A DNA stretch of 15,972 bases from Candidatus Lambdaproteobacteria bacterium (GTDB lineage: Bacteria; SAR324; NAC60-12), in NCBI GenBank assembly GCA_012964265.1, contig DTUH01000058.1, forward strand, positions 1 to 15,972, given 5' to 3'. Shown piece after piece: positions 7,960-15,696 of this stretch (within the stretch, counting starts at the first letter, position 1; every line of letters begins with the position of its first letter). The position numbers were made by a program, and so were the translations under genes. Under the pieces are notes generated by a model. That model was not told the origin of the DNA and ran no database searches. It worked only from the letters and a program-made list of their open reading frames with translations.

Positions 7960-7983
7960 CAAAAGCTTAAAACAATGCTTTTG
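7960..7983 (-). terminator. Possible terminator hairpin downstream of lon
   Basis: CAAAAGC (7960-7966) and GCTTTTG (7977-7983) are perfect 7-bp arms with a 10-base loop, lying 8 bases past the lon stop. On the minus strand the second arm contains TTTT, but it is not followed by a T run, so termination would be weak. The gap to the permease start (7861-7990) otherwise shows no clear promoter. Confidence 0.35.
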
Positions 7984-7990
7984 AATGAAT

Positions 7991-10498
7991 TTATTGTGGC
8001 TTGGATGGAATATTCTTCTTTGTTCCTTTCAAATTTGGAAAGCAAATAGGTAGCACATCGTCAAATGTTTTCACAAAATGAGGTTTGATACCGACAGTGA
8101 TTATTTCATCCAAATCTTCAAAATCTTTTTGATTTTCGGCAGGAAAAATTAATTGAGTAATTCCTGCCCGTCTGGCGGCAATTGTTTTTTCTTTGACTCC
8201 GCCGATTGGCATTACCAAACCAGTAAGAGTTAACTCACCGGTCATGGCAATATTTGCTATAACAGGTTCTTGTGCAACTAGCGAATGAAGTGCGCAAGCC
8301 ATTGTAATTCCCGCAGAAGGGCCATCTTTTGGGGTCGCCCCTGCGGGTACATGCATGTGAACAAAATTTTCATCAAAGAACTTTTTAATCTTTTTGTCAG
8401 CACTGCCTTTGGAACGGATAAAAGTATAAGCAATTTCAGTAGATTCTATCATCACATCACCAAGTTGTCCGGTTTGTTTAAAACCTTGATTCTTGGACTC
8501 AACAAAAGAAGCTTCGATGAAAAGTGTTGCACCGCCGACGCTTGTATATGCAAGACCGGTAATGACTCCAATTTTAGGTTTTTTGTAACGGGTTTCCTCT
8601 GCAAAAGTCTTGCGTCCCAACATTTCAGGCAGTTCGTCTTTTTTTATCTTAACTCGATCAATCTCTTCTTCCACAATTTTTCGTGCGGATTTCCTCATCA
8701 ATTTTTTAAGATTGTTTTCCAAGCTTCTTACTCCTGCTTCTCGTGCATAACCATCAATAATTTCACGTAGAACGACTTTCGGGAGTGAAAACTGCGACTT
8801 TTTGAGACCATGAATTTTGAGTTGTTTTGGTAACAAATGTTTCCTGGCAATTTCAAGTTTCTCTTCCAGGATGTATCCTGAAAGCCGGATTACTTCCATC
8901 CGGTCGAGTAGTGCAGGTGGAATTGTGTCTGTTTGGTTTGCAGTACAAATAAAAAGTACTTTTGAAAGATCAAAACGCACATCCAGATAATGATCAAGGA
9001 AATCCTTGTTCTGTTCAGGGTCAAGAACTTCCAGTAATGCAGATGCAGGATCTCCATGAAAACTAGCACCAATTTTGTCTATTTCATCAAGCATAATCAC
9101 GGGATTTGCGGTTTTGCATGTTTTGATTGCATTAACGAATTTACCGGGAAGAGCACCGATATAAGTTCTTCGATGTCCTTTAATTTCCGCCTCATCTCGC
9201 ATTCCGCCAAGAGAAAAACGGTAAAATCTACGTCCCAAAGCCCTGGCAATCGACTGTCCAACTGAGGTTTTTCCGGTACCGGGAGCGCCGACCAGTAAAA
9301 CGATTGAACCGGCCAAATTTCCGTTAATGATACCTACTGAGATCAGTTCCAGGATACGATCTTTGACATCTTTTAAACCATAATGATCACGATTCAGAAT
9401 TCTTGCAGCACGCTGGATGTTATAACAATCTTTGCTGTAGATTCCCCAAGGCAAAATTGTCAGCCAGTCCAGATAAGTTCGTGTCACATGATATTCAGGT
9501 GATGCAGGCTCGATTAAACGCATTTTCTCAAGTTCCTCTTCTATGCGTTCTTTGGCCTCTTCGGTAAGTTTAAGTTTTTTTATACGCGCTTCATATTTTT
9601 CTGTTTCACTTTCAGAACTTTCTTTTGTTATCCCCAGCTCTTTTTTTATTTCCTTGAGTTGTTCACGCAGGAAAAATTCTCTTTGCTGCTGAGACATTCT
9701 GTCTTCAACACGTTGGGAAATTTTAACCTGAAGTTTGGCTACTTCAAGTTCATGCCGCAACAGATTTAATGCTTTTTCAATGCGTTCCTTGATACTCATT
9801 GTTTCCAAAATATCCTGCAATTCCTTGCCGGATGCAGTCGTCATGGATGCAGCGAAGTCAGCAAGTGTTGCCGGGTCTTTGAGGTTAATGCGTCCCATCA
9901 AAAGCGCCAGTTCTTCTTTAAACAGGGGATTGAGCTGTACGAGTTCCTTAATAAAATTGATAATTGAAACAGAAAAGGCTTTTAATTCATACTCAGTTTT
10001 TTGCCCTCCGGTATCCTGCAAATATTCAACTTTTGCCTTGTAAACCGGATCTTCGGCAAATATTTCAAGAATCTGAAAACGTTCCATGACTTGCACGATA
10101 ATATGCATGGGGTCATTGCCATGCTTTGATGCCTGAACTATCCTTCCTACTGCACCTATATTAGCAAGGTTGCCGGACATGTGTTCATCATCACCAGAGT
10201 GTTTGGGACCTTCTTGTTCAAAGCTGTAAACCAAACCGACATAACGTAGAGAACCTTTTAATTCTTCCTCCAAAACTTTTTCCAGTTTTTCATCAGAAAT
10301 TATTACGGGAAGAAGCATTTTAGGGAAGAGTGGGCGATCATAGAGTGGAACGATGAGTAAGGAATCCGGAAAAACATCTTCGCTGATTACAAGCGATTTT
10401 TCTTCAGGCAGAGTCTCTATATTTTTTCCCTCAATTTCAATAATTTCCTCTTGATGATTATTATCGATGTCTATTTCAGGATCAGAAGATTTACTCAT
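7991..10498 (-). CDS. lon: ATP-dependent protease Lon (LonA type)
   Basis: 835 aa, somewhat longer than E. coli Lon (784) because of an acidic N-terminal extension. Cytoplasmic homohexameric AAA+ serine protease that degrades misfolded and regulatory proteins. In order: N-terminal substrate domain (about 45-240, starting LLIVPLYDRPLFPKMLLPV); coiled-coil region (QQREFFLREQLKEIKKELG); AAA+ module with Walker A GAPGTGKT (404-411) and Walker B IMLDEIDKIG; and the protease domain with the catalytic Ser728 in KDGPSAG and Lys771 in GGVKEK. All key residues are present, so the enzyme should be active. It stands alone between the flagellar operon and the permease gene, with its own likely promoter. 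LonA proteases are often heat-induced and in some bacteria turn over flagellar regulators; nothing here shows this directly. Confidence 0.97.
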   Translation of the reverse strand: MSKSSDPEIDIDNNHQEEIIEIEGKNIETLPEEKSLVISEDVFPDSLLIVPLYDRPLFPKMLLPVIISDEKLEKVLEEELKGSLRYVGLVYSFEQEGPKHSGDDEHMSGNLANIGAVGRIVQASKHGNDPMHIIVQVMERFQILEIFAEDPVYKAKVEYLQDTGGQKTEYELKAFSVSIINFIKELVQLNPLFKEELALLMGRINLKDPATLADFAASMTTASGKELQDILETMSIKERIEKALNLLRHELEVAKLQVKISQRVEDRMSQQQREFFLREQLKEIKKELGITKESSESETEKYEARIKKLKLTEEAKERIEEELEKMRLIEPASPEYHVTRTYLDWLTILPWGIYSKDCYNIQRAARILNRDHYGLKDVKDRILELISVGIINGNLAGSIVLLVGAPGTGKTSVGQSIARALGRRFYRFSLGGMRDEAEIKGHRRTYIGALPGKFVNAIKTCKTANPVIMLDEIDKIGASFHGDPASALLEVLDPEQNKDFLDHYLDVRFDLSKVLFICTANQTDTIPPALLDRMEVIRLSGYILEEKLEIARKHLLPKQLKIHGLKKSQFSLPKVVLREIIDGYAREAGVRSLENNLKKLMRKSARKIVEEEIDRVKIKKDELPEMLGRKTFAEETRYKKPKIGVITGLAYTSVGGATLFIEASFVESKNQGFKQTGQLGDVMIESTEIAYTFIRSKGSADKKIKKFFDENFVHMHVPAGATPKDGPSAGITMACALHSLVAQEPVIANIAMTGELTLTGLVMPIGGVKEKTIAARRAGITQLIFPAENQKDFEDLDEIITVGIKPHFVKTFDDVLPICFPNLKGTKKNIPSKPQ

Positions 10499-10514
10499 AG
10501 TTCTTTTTACGCAG

Positions 10515-10544
10515 ATATTATGTGGAATTATTGATTTTTGTAAA
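10515..10544 (-). promoter_or_regulatory. Candidate sigma-70-type promoter of lon
   Basis: On the minus strand, TTTACA (complement of 10539-10544) and TAATAT (complement of 10515-10520) are separated by 18 bases, close to the -35/-10 consensus. The lon ATG follows 16 bases after the -10, which leaves only a very short leader with a weak AAAGAA ribosome-binding sequence. Confidence 0.45.
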
Positions 10545-10548
10545 CTAC

Positions 10549-10564
10549 TTTAAATTGATTTAAA
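10549..10564. repeat. AT-rich inverted repeat just upstream of the lon -35
   Basis: TTTAAAT-TG-ATTTAAA is a perfect 7-bp inverted repeat with a 2-base centre, lying 4 bases upstream of the candidate -35 box. It is placed like an operator or activator site or an UP-like element. AT-rich DNA makes chance palindromes common. The remainder of the gap to fliQ (10565-10697) holds a distant inverted pair, ATCCAATA (10601-10608) and TATTGGAT (10651-10658), without a T run. Confidence 0.35.
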
Positions 10565-10697
10565 CTATATTAAGTATTGTTCAACAGCATATCGACCATT
10601 ATCCAATATTAGAACCAGATGGTCTAGCCAGAAATTACTTGTTTGAAATTTATTGGATGCAGTTTTAATAAATGAAAGGAGGTCTCGCTGTCGACGG

Positions 10698-10970
10698 TTA
10701 ACCGCCAATATATCGTGGAATGTTGGTAAAAATCCCTGACATATAAGTTGTTGCCTGAGAAAGAAACCAGGGGAACAGGATCGCTAAAACAGCCATCATC
10801 GCACCCATTTTCGGAATGATAGCCAGTGTTTGCTCCTGAATCTGTGTCACTGCCTGGAAGATGGAAACAAGCAATCCAACCACCAATGCACCGATCAGCA
10901 TTGGTGCTGCAAGCATGGTGGCCATGCGCATGGCCTCGATCATGATGGAGACTACAACGGCTTCTGTCAT
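10698..10970 (-). CDS. fliQ: Flagellar type III export gate protein FliQ
   Basis: 90 aa, the normal FliQ length. Small inner-membrane protein with two hydrophobic helices (about 15-37 and 52-75); several copies join FliP and FliR in the helical export gate. Family features are MTEAVVVSIMIEAMRM, the QAVTQIQEQTLAIIPK segment between the helices, and PWFLSQ near the end. It follows fliP after 31 bases. fliR normally comes next, but here the operon stops and lon follows after 199 bases. Confidence 0.96.
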   Translation of the reverse strand: MTEAVVVSIMIEAMRMATMLAAPMLIGALVVGLLVSIFQAVTQIQEQTLAIIPKMGAMMAVLAILFPWFLSQATTYMSGIFTNIPRYIGG

Positions 10971-11001
10971 TATTAACTCCCGAAAAATGTTTTAAAGAAG
11001 A

Positions 11002-11742
11002 CTAAATATCCACAAAACTTTTTACCATCGATCCAAGTATCAAGTGCCAACCATCGACAAGGACAAACAGCATCAGCTTGAATGGTAATGAGATCATCAC
11101 CGGAGGCATCATCATCATACCCATTGCCATCAGGATAGAGGCAACGACCATATCAATCACAAGAAATGGGACATATAACAAAAAGCCAATTTGAAATGCG
11201 GCTTTCAATTCACTAATAACAAAAGCAGGAATCATAACCCAGATTGGAATGTCTTCAATGTTTTTCGGACGTTCCAACTTGGCTATACGAACAAACAAAG
11301 CCAGATCCTTTTCACGGGTAAATTTACTCATGAATCTTTTAACAGGCAGAGTAGCACGATCAATGAATTCCTGCTGGGAAATTGTCTCTTCCAAATAAGG
11401 CTCAAGTGCAACTTCATTGACTTCTTCCCAAACCGGCATCATTACAAAGAGAGAAAGAAACAGTGCGAGTCCTATCACGATTTGGTTTGAAGGCGCCTGT
11501 GGAGTACCGATGGCCTGACGCAAAAATGACAGTACAATCACGAATCGTGTGAATGAAGTTGTCATTATTAAAATGGCCGGAGCCATCGTCAAAACAGTCA
11601 GTAAAAATACGATCTGTAACGTTGTGGCAACCTGTTGGGGAGAGCTGGCTGAATCAATCGAAATGTTGATTCCCGGAATTGGGGATTGTGCATATATTGG
11701 CAATCCCACACAAAAAAATGTCAACAGGAACAATCTGCGCAT
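11002..11742 (-). CDS. fliP: Flagellar type III export gate protein FliP
   Basis: 246 aa from ATG 11742, the usual FliP length and with the usual cleavable signal peptide (MRRLFLLTFFCVGLPIYAQ). The frame is open to an ATG at 11847, 5 bases past the fliO stop, which would add 35 residues; that start would fit operon spacing but would bury the signal peptide, so I prefer 11742. Recognisable FliP segments: QIVFLLTVLTMAPAILIMTTSFTRFVIVLSFLRQAIGTPQAPSNQ (split motif near 48-92), then IPAFVISELKAAFQIGFLLYVPF and DMVVASILMAMGMMMMPPVMISLPFKLMLFVLVDGW near the C-terminus. FliP forms the core pentamer of the export gate. No clear ribosome-binding site is seen at either start. Confidence 0.95.
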   Translation of the reverse strand: MRRLFLLTFFCVGLPIYAQSPIPGINISIDSASSPQQVATTLQIVFLLTVLTMAPAILIMTTSFTRFVIVLSFLRQAIGTPQAPSNQIVIGLALFLSLFVMMPVWEEVNEVALEPYLEETISQQEFIDRATLPVKRFMSKFTREKDLALFVRIAKLERPKNIEDIPIWVMIPAFVISELKAAFQIGFLLYVPFLVIDMVVASILMAMGMMMMPPVMISLPFKLMLFVLVDGWHLILGSMVKSFVDI

Positions 11743-11852
11743 CACGAATTTCTTACTATTAAAATTTAAAACAAGTTTCCAGTTGACTGGGAAAAATCTT
11801 GCTCCGAGTTTTTTTACATCTTGTATTTTAAGCTTTGAATACAGCATTTGCT

Positions 11853-13079
11853 TTATTTGATGGGCTTTAAGAATTTGATACGTTCAGACAGCTTACTTGC
11901 AAAATCCTGCATCATTTGATTTCCATGAGACAGCTTTTCAGTTTTTGAAGGTGTTTTAGAAAGATGTGCTCTGACAGGAGTTTTGCCGCCGTATTTAATG
12001 TTGCTTGATTCAAAGGGACTATTTTCATTTTGTGCATTAGATTTTAGAAAAACTCCTTTTTCCTGACCTGAAAATTCTATTGAAGTTGCTAAATCCTCTT
12101 CATTTTCCCTGCTCTGAATAGCAGTCGGTTTTGATTGTTGACATTCCGGATCCAGAGTTTTTAAATAATTTGCCTGCATTTGATCAATATTTATTTCATG
12201 GGAATCATCTTCTGTCTGCATCGTCTGCAAAAACTCTTGATCAGTTTCATCGTGTAATTCAGCAATCAAGTTGATGGAAGTAGGTGTAACCCCGCAGGCA
12301 AACATCCGGCCGTTCATATCAAAAACGATTACCTTCTGCTTCGGTCCTACATGGTAGCTTGAAACTTGACGAATGTGTATGTTTCCCTGCATTCCGGAGA
12401 ATCGTCCGCTGAAAAAACGGTTATATAGATAAGCTAACAAATAAATGAGCAGCAAAACGAACAGCAGTGACAAAACCAGCGTCAGTATCGTCTCAGCCCA
12501 GTCCTGTACCGGCATTGGGAAAATATCATTTACTTGTTCAGTGGAAGATTCTGCTGCTGATACTTTTGAAAAAGTTGAGGGAAATGACGGGTCCGTGTTG
12601 ACTCGTTTTTCAATTTCCGCAGTCAAGAATTTCGTGTTTGAAAGTGCAGGATAAGCCGAAATATTACCAGGTAAACTAAGTATTAAACTGTTGCCTGAGT
12701 GGGTTATTTTCGGATGTCCCAATTCTACCCTGGAAGATCGAAGCAGAATATCCAAATGAACAAATTCTGTATTGGGAACTTGAACCGTGCGAACTGCCTT
12801 GATTAAAGAATCGCTTTCAGGAACGGTAATCAATGGTAATGCAGGATCCGTGTGCACAGAACCCAGACGCAGGCTTATTGAGCCTGATTCAAAGTTAATT
12901 AAAGGATCTCCGAGAAATTCTCCGTCAAACTCCAAACGCACTTGTTCGGAATTTTCAAGTGTAATTACTTCTATGTTTTTAAGCGTACGGACCTCGGTTG
13001 CTGAAGCAAGTACAATCCAACTTGCCCATATTACCACCGCAATCCCTACTTTGAGCCAAGCTGGTCTCGCGAAACTCAT
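11853..13079 (-). CDS. fliO: FliO-family export-gate assembly protein with AMIN-like N-terminal region
   Basis: 408 aa, far longer than typical FliO (about 100-140 aa). A signal peptide (1-28, LASA-T) leads into a beta-rich periplasmic region (about 30-136) with VRLEFDGEF and GNSLILSLPG, which recalls AMIN domains of PilQ and cell-wall amidases. A TM helix (195-218) is followed by the FliO core (225-275): HIRQVSSYHVGPKQKVIVFDMNGRMFACGVT. A long polar cytoplasmic tail (280-408) follows with low complexity. FliO helps FliP assemble. GAGGAA sits 8 bases before the ATG. Position between fliN and fliP supports the call. The AMIN likeness is by eye and less certain than FliO. Confidence 0.85.
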   Translation of the reverse strand: MSFARPAWLKVGIAVVIWASWIVLASATEVRTLKNIEVITLENSEQVRLEFDGEFLGDPLINFESGSISLRLGSVHTDPALPLITVPESDSLIKAVRTVQVPNTEFVHLDILLRSSRVELGHPKITHSGNSLILSLPGNISAYPALSNTKFLTAEIEKRVNTDPSFPSTFSKVSAAESSTEQVNDIFPMPVQDWAETILTLVLSLLFVLLLIYLLAYLYNRFFSGRFSGMQGNIHIRQVSSYHVGPKQKVIVFDMNGRMFACGVTPTSINLIAELHDETDQEFLQTMQTEDDSHEINIDQMQANYLKTLDPECQQSKPTAIQSRENEEDLATSIEFSGQEKGVFLKSNAQNENSPFESSNIKYGGKTPVRAHLSKTPSKTEKLSHGNQMMQDFASKLSERIKFLKPIK

Positions 13080-13090
13080 GCTTTATTTCC

Positions 13091-13552
13091 TCAGAGTGCT
13101 GCAAAGCGATTATCCGGACTGATGATATCCGTTATGCGTACCGCAAATTTTTCATTGACAACAATTACTTCCCCGCGTGCAATCAGTAAATCATTGGCAC
13201 GAATATCCAAAGGTTGACCTACCATGCTGTCCAATTCAATTATAGATTCCTCATCCAGTTCCAACAGATCACTGATCAGCATTTGAACTCGTCCTACTTC
13301 TACTAAAATTGAAAGTTGCACATCAAAAAGGAAATTGATGTCAATTTCTCCGGAAGAGATGGGGGCCTTTGCTGTACCATCTTCACCACCTCCTTCTCCG
13401 GCTCCGTCGCCTTCTTTCCTATCTTTCTGATCAGCAGTGGCATCGCCCTTAACTTCAGAGAGGATCTGATCCCGGTTTGCTTTAAGTTCGCTTTCAACGT
13501 CCGACCAGTCTAGGTTATCCAGATTTTCAAAAGTTTCTTCTTCTTCTGCCAT
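13091..13552 (-). CDS. fliN: Flagellar motor switch protein FliN
   Basis: 153 aa. The C-terminal SpoA/FliN domain (about 75-150) is clear: FLFDVQLSILVEVGRVQMLISDLLELDEESIIELD, then GQPLDIRANDLLIARGEVIVVNEKFAVRITDI. The N-terminal 70 residues are acidic and Gly-rich with no recognisable fold. FliN forms the lower part of the cytoplasmic C-ring with FliM and helps dock the export apparatus (FliH). It starts 141 bases after fliL2, and fliO follows after 11 bases. fliM, normally directly upstream, is absent. The N-terminal extension shows no FliM-like CheY-binding motif. Confidence 0.94.
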   Translation of the reverse strand: MAEEEETFENLDNLDWSDVESELKANRDQILSEVKGDATADQKDRKEGDGAGEGGGEDGTAKAPISSGEIDINFLFDVQLSILVEVGRVQMLISDLLELDEESIIELDSMVGQPLDIRANDLLIARGEVIVVNEKFAVRITDIISPDNRFAAL

Positions 13553-13650
13553 CGATCAATGTTTCAAGGTCAAAGTTTAAAATTATATGTTTAAGGGTAC
13601 AAGTTTAAAGGCAACTCTACAACTAAAATTCGAGACAATTCAGACATAAT

Positions 13651-13686
13651 CATGCTTAAGTTCATCTCACGTTTCTGCCAAGCATG
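13651..13686. repeat. Inverted repeat in the fliL2-fliN gap
   Basis: CATGCTT (13651-13657) and AAGCATG (13680-13686) are perfect 7-bp arms around a 22-base loop in the 141-base gap where fliM would be expected. No T run follows on the minus strand, so a terminator is unlikely. The gap (13553-13693) also holds a 24-codon minus-strand reading frame (from MNLSMIMSEL) with no FliM likeness. Confidence 0.3.
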
Positions 13687-13693
13687 TTTTACA

Positions 13694-14317
13694 CTACTGC
13701 CGGTAAAATTCCAGAAATAATATTCTACGAATTGGCGCCGAATCTTCCCAGGGAGCTTTATTGGGAAAAAGTGAATTCAGGCGAATTTGTAAATCATTTT
13801 TGATAACTGCACGATTTTTTGTATTATCAAATTGTTCAACAGTGATCGAATTAAGGTGTGTTATTATAAGATCTTTGACAATTGGTAATCGAGCAAGGAG
13901 CCATTCTTTGGCAGCAGAATTTTCAAAAGCCAGTTGGATACTGCTCTTTAGAAAATATTTGTCTCCAGGCATATTAACCACGAAAGTGCCAAGATCCAAA
14001 TAATGTGGGGTTTCCAGCGGAGGAGGTCCCTCTCGAATGACTTTAATTTCCTCAACAATCTTTTCTTCTGCGTGTAATGATGAAGCAAAGTAAAATAACA
14101 CTGAGAGGATCAAAAGGTAGCAGATCGCTCTCTTTCCAAAATTGTCAGTTAGCCAGTATTTATTTTTTTTTAATGAAATTCCCCGTGACCCTTTGTCCAT
14201 CTCAGTTTCTCGTCTGCCAACAAGCTTTGATATGTCAGACTGACCAAATTGCCTCAATATCCAAGGAACTTTCGACACTCCAGCCCCCTGATTTTGCCTG
14301 TGGTATAGGAGGATCAC
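13694..14317 (-). CDS. fliL: FliL-family protein, second copy
   Basis: 207 aa from a GTG that overlaps the fliL1 stop by four bases (GTGA), with GAGGAA 11 bases upstream. An ATG at 14200 (168 aa) is a possible alternative. A hydrophobic segment (64-82) ends SSLHA-EE, which looks cleavable, unlike classical FliL, so it may be a soluble periplasmic protein. The FliL domain (about 105-205) matches FliL1 in TFVVN, YFLKSSIQLAFE, VKDLI and the end PWEDSAPIRRILFLEF. FliL surrounds the stator units and supports torque. This is a divergent paralogue rather than a recent duplicate. Confidence 0.85.
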   Translation of the reverse strand: MILLYHRQNQGAGVSKVPWILRQFGQSDISKLVGRRETEMDKGSRGISLKKNKYWLTDNFGKRAICYLLILSVLFYFASSLHAEEKIVEEIKVIREGPPPLETPHYLDLGTFVVNMPGDKYFLKSSIQLAFENSAAKEWLLARLPIVKDLIITHLNSITVEQFDNTKNRAVIKNDLQIRLNSLFPNKAPWEDSAPIRRILFLEFYRQ

Positions 14318-14835
14318 TGGATTACAAATTCCTCAAATAAAACTTTTCTGATCGGTTCAGGATCTTCCCATTCCGGCTTGCTGGGGAAGATCTGACTGAT
14401 TGCACTGATTAAGCGTTGTTTCAATGCTTCTCTTGCATCGGACTGTTTGACATCTTCCACCGACAACTCCTGCAATTCAGCCAGTACAATATCTTTAACC
14501 TCAACCAGCCGGATTGACAGATATGCTGATGCTCCGGGTTCACTGAGCATCAGTTGGACCGTTGTTTTTAAGAATCGCCGTCCGTCTTTGAGATTTACCA
14601 CAAAGCTTTCCAATGGCAGGAAAATTGGTTCTGCCAAAGGCTCCGCGATGCCTGTAACCTGCTGCTCTTCTTCAGGTAATTGTTCTTCTTCTTCACCTGA
14701 CATCAGCAAAAACACTACGATACCAATGACCAGCAAAAGCACCACTGCTACGATAATGATAATGAGCTTCTTTTTCCCGCCACCGTTGCTTCCGCCGTCG
14801 GCTTCACCGGCTCCACCATCTTCTTCATCTGCCAT
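14314..14835 (-). CDS. fliL: Flagellar basal-body-associated protein FliL
   Basis: 173 aa, typical length. A short Gly/Asp-rich cytoplasmic N-terminus with KKK precedes one TM helix (about 25-46), an acidic linker (EEEEQLPEEEQQ), then the FliL domain: LESFVVNLKDGRRFLKTTVQLML, VKDIVLAELQELSVEDV and WEDPEPIRKVLFEEFVIQ. It is an inner-membrane protein of the flagellar motor, next to the stator. AAGGAG (complement of 14842-14847) precedes the ATG. It is the first gene of the flagellar operon and is coupled to fliL2 by a four-base overlap. Confidence 0.93.
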   Translation of the reverse strand: MADEEDGGAGEADGGSNGGGKKKLIIIIVAVVLLLVIGIVVFLLMSGEEEEQLPEEEQQVTGIAEPLAEPIFLPLESFVVNLKDGRRFLKTTVQLMLSEPGASAYLSIRLVEVKDIVLAELQELSVEDVKQSDAREALKQRLISAISQIFPSKPEWEDPEPIRKVLFEEFVIQ

Positions 14836-14858
14836 AGCAACTCCTTTTGTAAACTGTG

Positions 14859-14864
14859 ATTATA
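14859..14864 (-). promoter_or_regulatory. Possible -10 box of the flagellar operon
   Basis: On the minus strand the complement of 14859-14864 reads TATAAT, 24 bases before the fliL1 ATG. The nearest -35-like TTGTGA (complement of 14886-14891) is 21 bases away, too far for a standard promoter. No sigma-54 (GG-N10-GC) or sigma-28 (TAAA-N15-GCCGATAA) site was found, so this is tentative. Confidence 0.25.
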
Positions 14865-14905
14865 TAAAAATATTTGATGATTTCTTCACAAAAAAATAAA
14901 ATTTT

Positions 14906-14966
14906 GGGCTTTCTTTTTCACTCAACAGATTGAAATGTAGCAATTGCTACTTTCAGAATCAAGCCC
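14906..14966. repeat. Nested inverted repeats in front of the flagellar operon
   Basis: Outer arms GGGCTT (14906-14911) and AAGCCC (14961-14966) flank a perfect 14-base palindrome GTAGCAATTGCTAC (14937-14950), itself extended by GAAA (14932-14935) and TTTC (14951-14954) with one bulged T. On the minus strand the outer arm is followed by a T-rich run (complement of about 14890-14905), so it could terminate the ispE/transglycosylase transcript, or the palindrome could be an operator. The gap is 14836-14994. Confidence 0.45.
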
Positions 14967-14994
14967 TCTTTTCTCCGTATGCCGGTTACACATT

Positions 14995-15696
14995 TTATCC
15001 TGATTTGACCCATGCACGCGGCGCACCCTGATAATAAAGTTCAGGATACCTGCTGCGTGCGACACTAAGCATTGCCAGAAATTTTGGTACATATTCGTGA
15101 GTTTCTTTACGCAATTTTAATTTCCAAAAATTTCGTGTGCCCTGAGATTTTATTTGGCGCTCCATATAATTCGGGCCACCGTTGTAACCTGCCAACGCTA
15201 ATTCCCAGTTGTTGTCAAACTTTTCCCCCAGTATTTTCAGATATTGAGCAGCTGAATGGGTCGATTTGCGCCAGTTAAGCCGATCATCTGATAACCAATC
15301 TACATTCAAACCATAATCTTTGGCGGTTGCTTTCGTGAATTGCCACATGCCTCTTGCATGACCGGAATCTGCTTTTGTGTCAAAACAGGATTCCAGAATT
15401 GGTAAATGCGCAAGTTCCGGAGGCAGCTTATATTGATAGAAAACCCGGTGTATATAATAAAGATAACGGCTGGAAGTTGCCCGATCCAAACAGGTTTTGA
15501 TATGTTTGTTATTCTTGTAAACCTGAACGTATTTTTTTATACGTGAGTTAGACTGTTTCCAGACTCGGTTATTGTTGTAATCACTACCACTACGGATACT
15601 TGCGGGTTTCGTACTGCACCCTGCAAAAATGAAAGCAGAAACGAGAAGCAGTAAAAGGTACTTAATGATTTTTAAATTTCTGCAATGCTGAATCAA
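14995..15696 (-). CDS. Lytic transglycosylase lipoprotein (family 1, MltD/Slt-like)
   Basis: 233 aa from a TTG that overlaps the ispE TGA by four bases (TTGA). This gives a normal lipoprotein signal with Cys27 in FAGC, +2 Ser (outer membrane). An ATG at 15753 would add 19 residues, overlap ispE by 61 bases and give an unusually long signal, so I prefer the TTG, though neither has a good ribosome-binding site. It cleaves peptidoglycan with formation of 1,6-anhydromuramic ends. Motifs: LPILESCFD with catalytic Glu102, GHARGMWQF (112-120), AGYNGG (169-174) and ETHEYVPKF. No C-terminal LysM repeats, unlike classical MltD. It lies between ispE and the flagellar operon; a role in passage of the flagellar rod is only possible. 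Confidence 0.88.
   Translation of the reverse strand: MIQHCRNLKIIKYLLLLLVSAFIFAGCSTKPASIRSGSDYNNNRVWKQSNSRIKKYVQVYKNNKHIKTCLDRATSSRYLYYIHRVFYQYKLPPELAHLPILESCFDTKADSGHARGMWQFTKATAKDYGLNVDWLSDDRLNWRKSTHSAAQYLKILGEKFDNNWELALAGYNGGPNYMERQIKSQGTRNFWKLKLRKETHEYVPKFLAMLSVARSRYPELYYQGAPRAWVKSG

Noticed and set aside
8285..8770. Plus-strand reading frame of 161 codons
   Set aside because: Fully antisense to the conserved Lon protease domain; composition rich in Phe, Cys and Ser as expected of a shadow frame.
10601..10658. ATCCAATA/TATTGGAT inverted pair downstream of fliQ as a terminator
   Set aside because: Loop of 42 bases and no T run on the minus strand; too weak to call.
10672..10701. Good ribosome-binding sequence (AAAGGAGG) on the plus strand
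   Set aside because: No start codon at a suitable distance opens a frame; the ATG at 10672 gives only nine codons. It lies downstream of fliQ in antisense.
13582..13657. 24-codon minus-strand frame in the fliL2-fliN gap as a FliM remnant
   Set aside because: The peptide does not resemble the FliM N-terminus (SQ.EID.LL) or any other FliM segment and has no clear ribosome-binding site.
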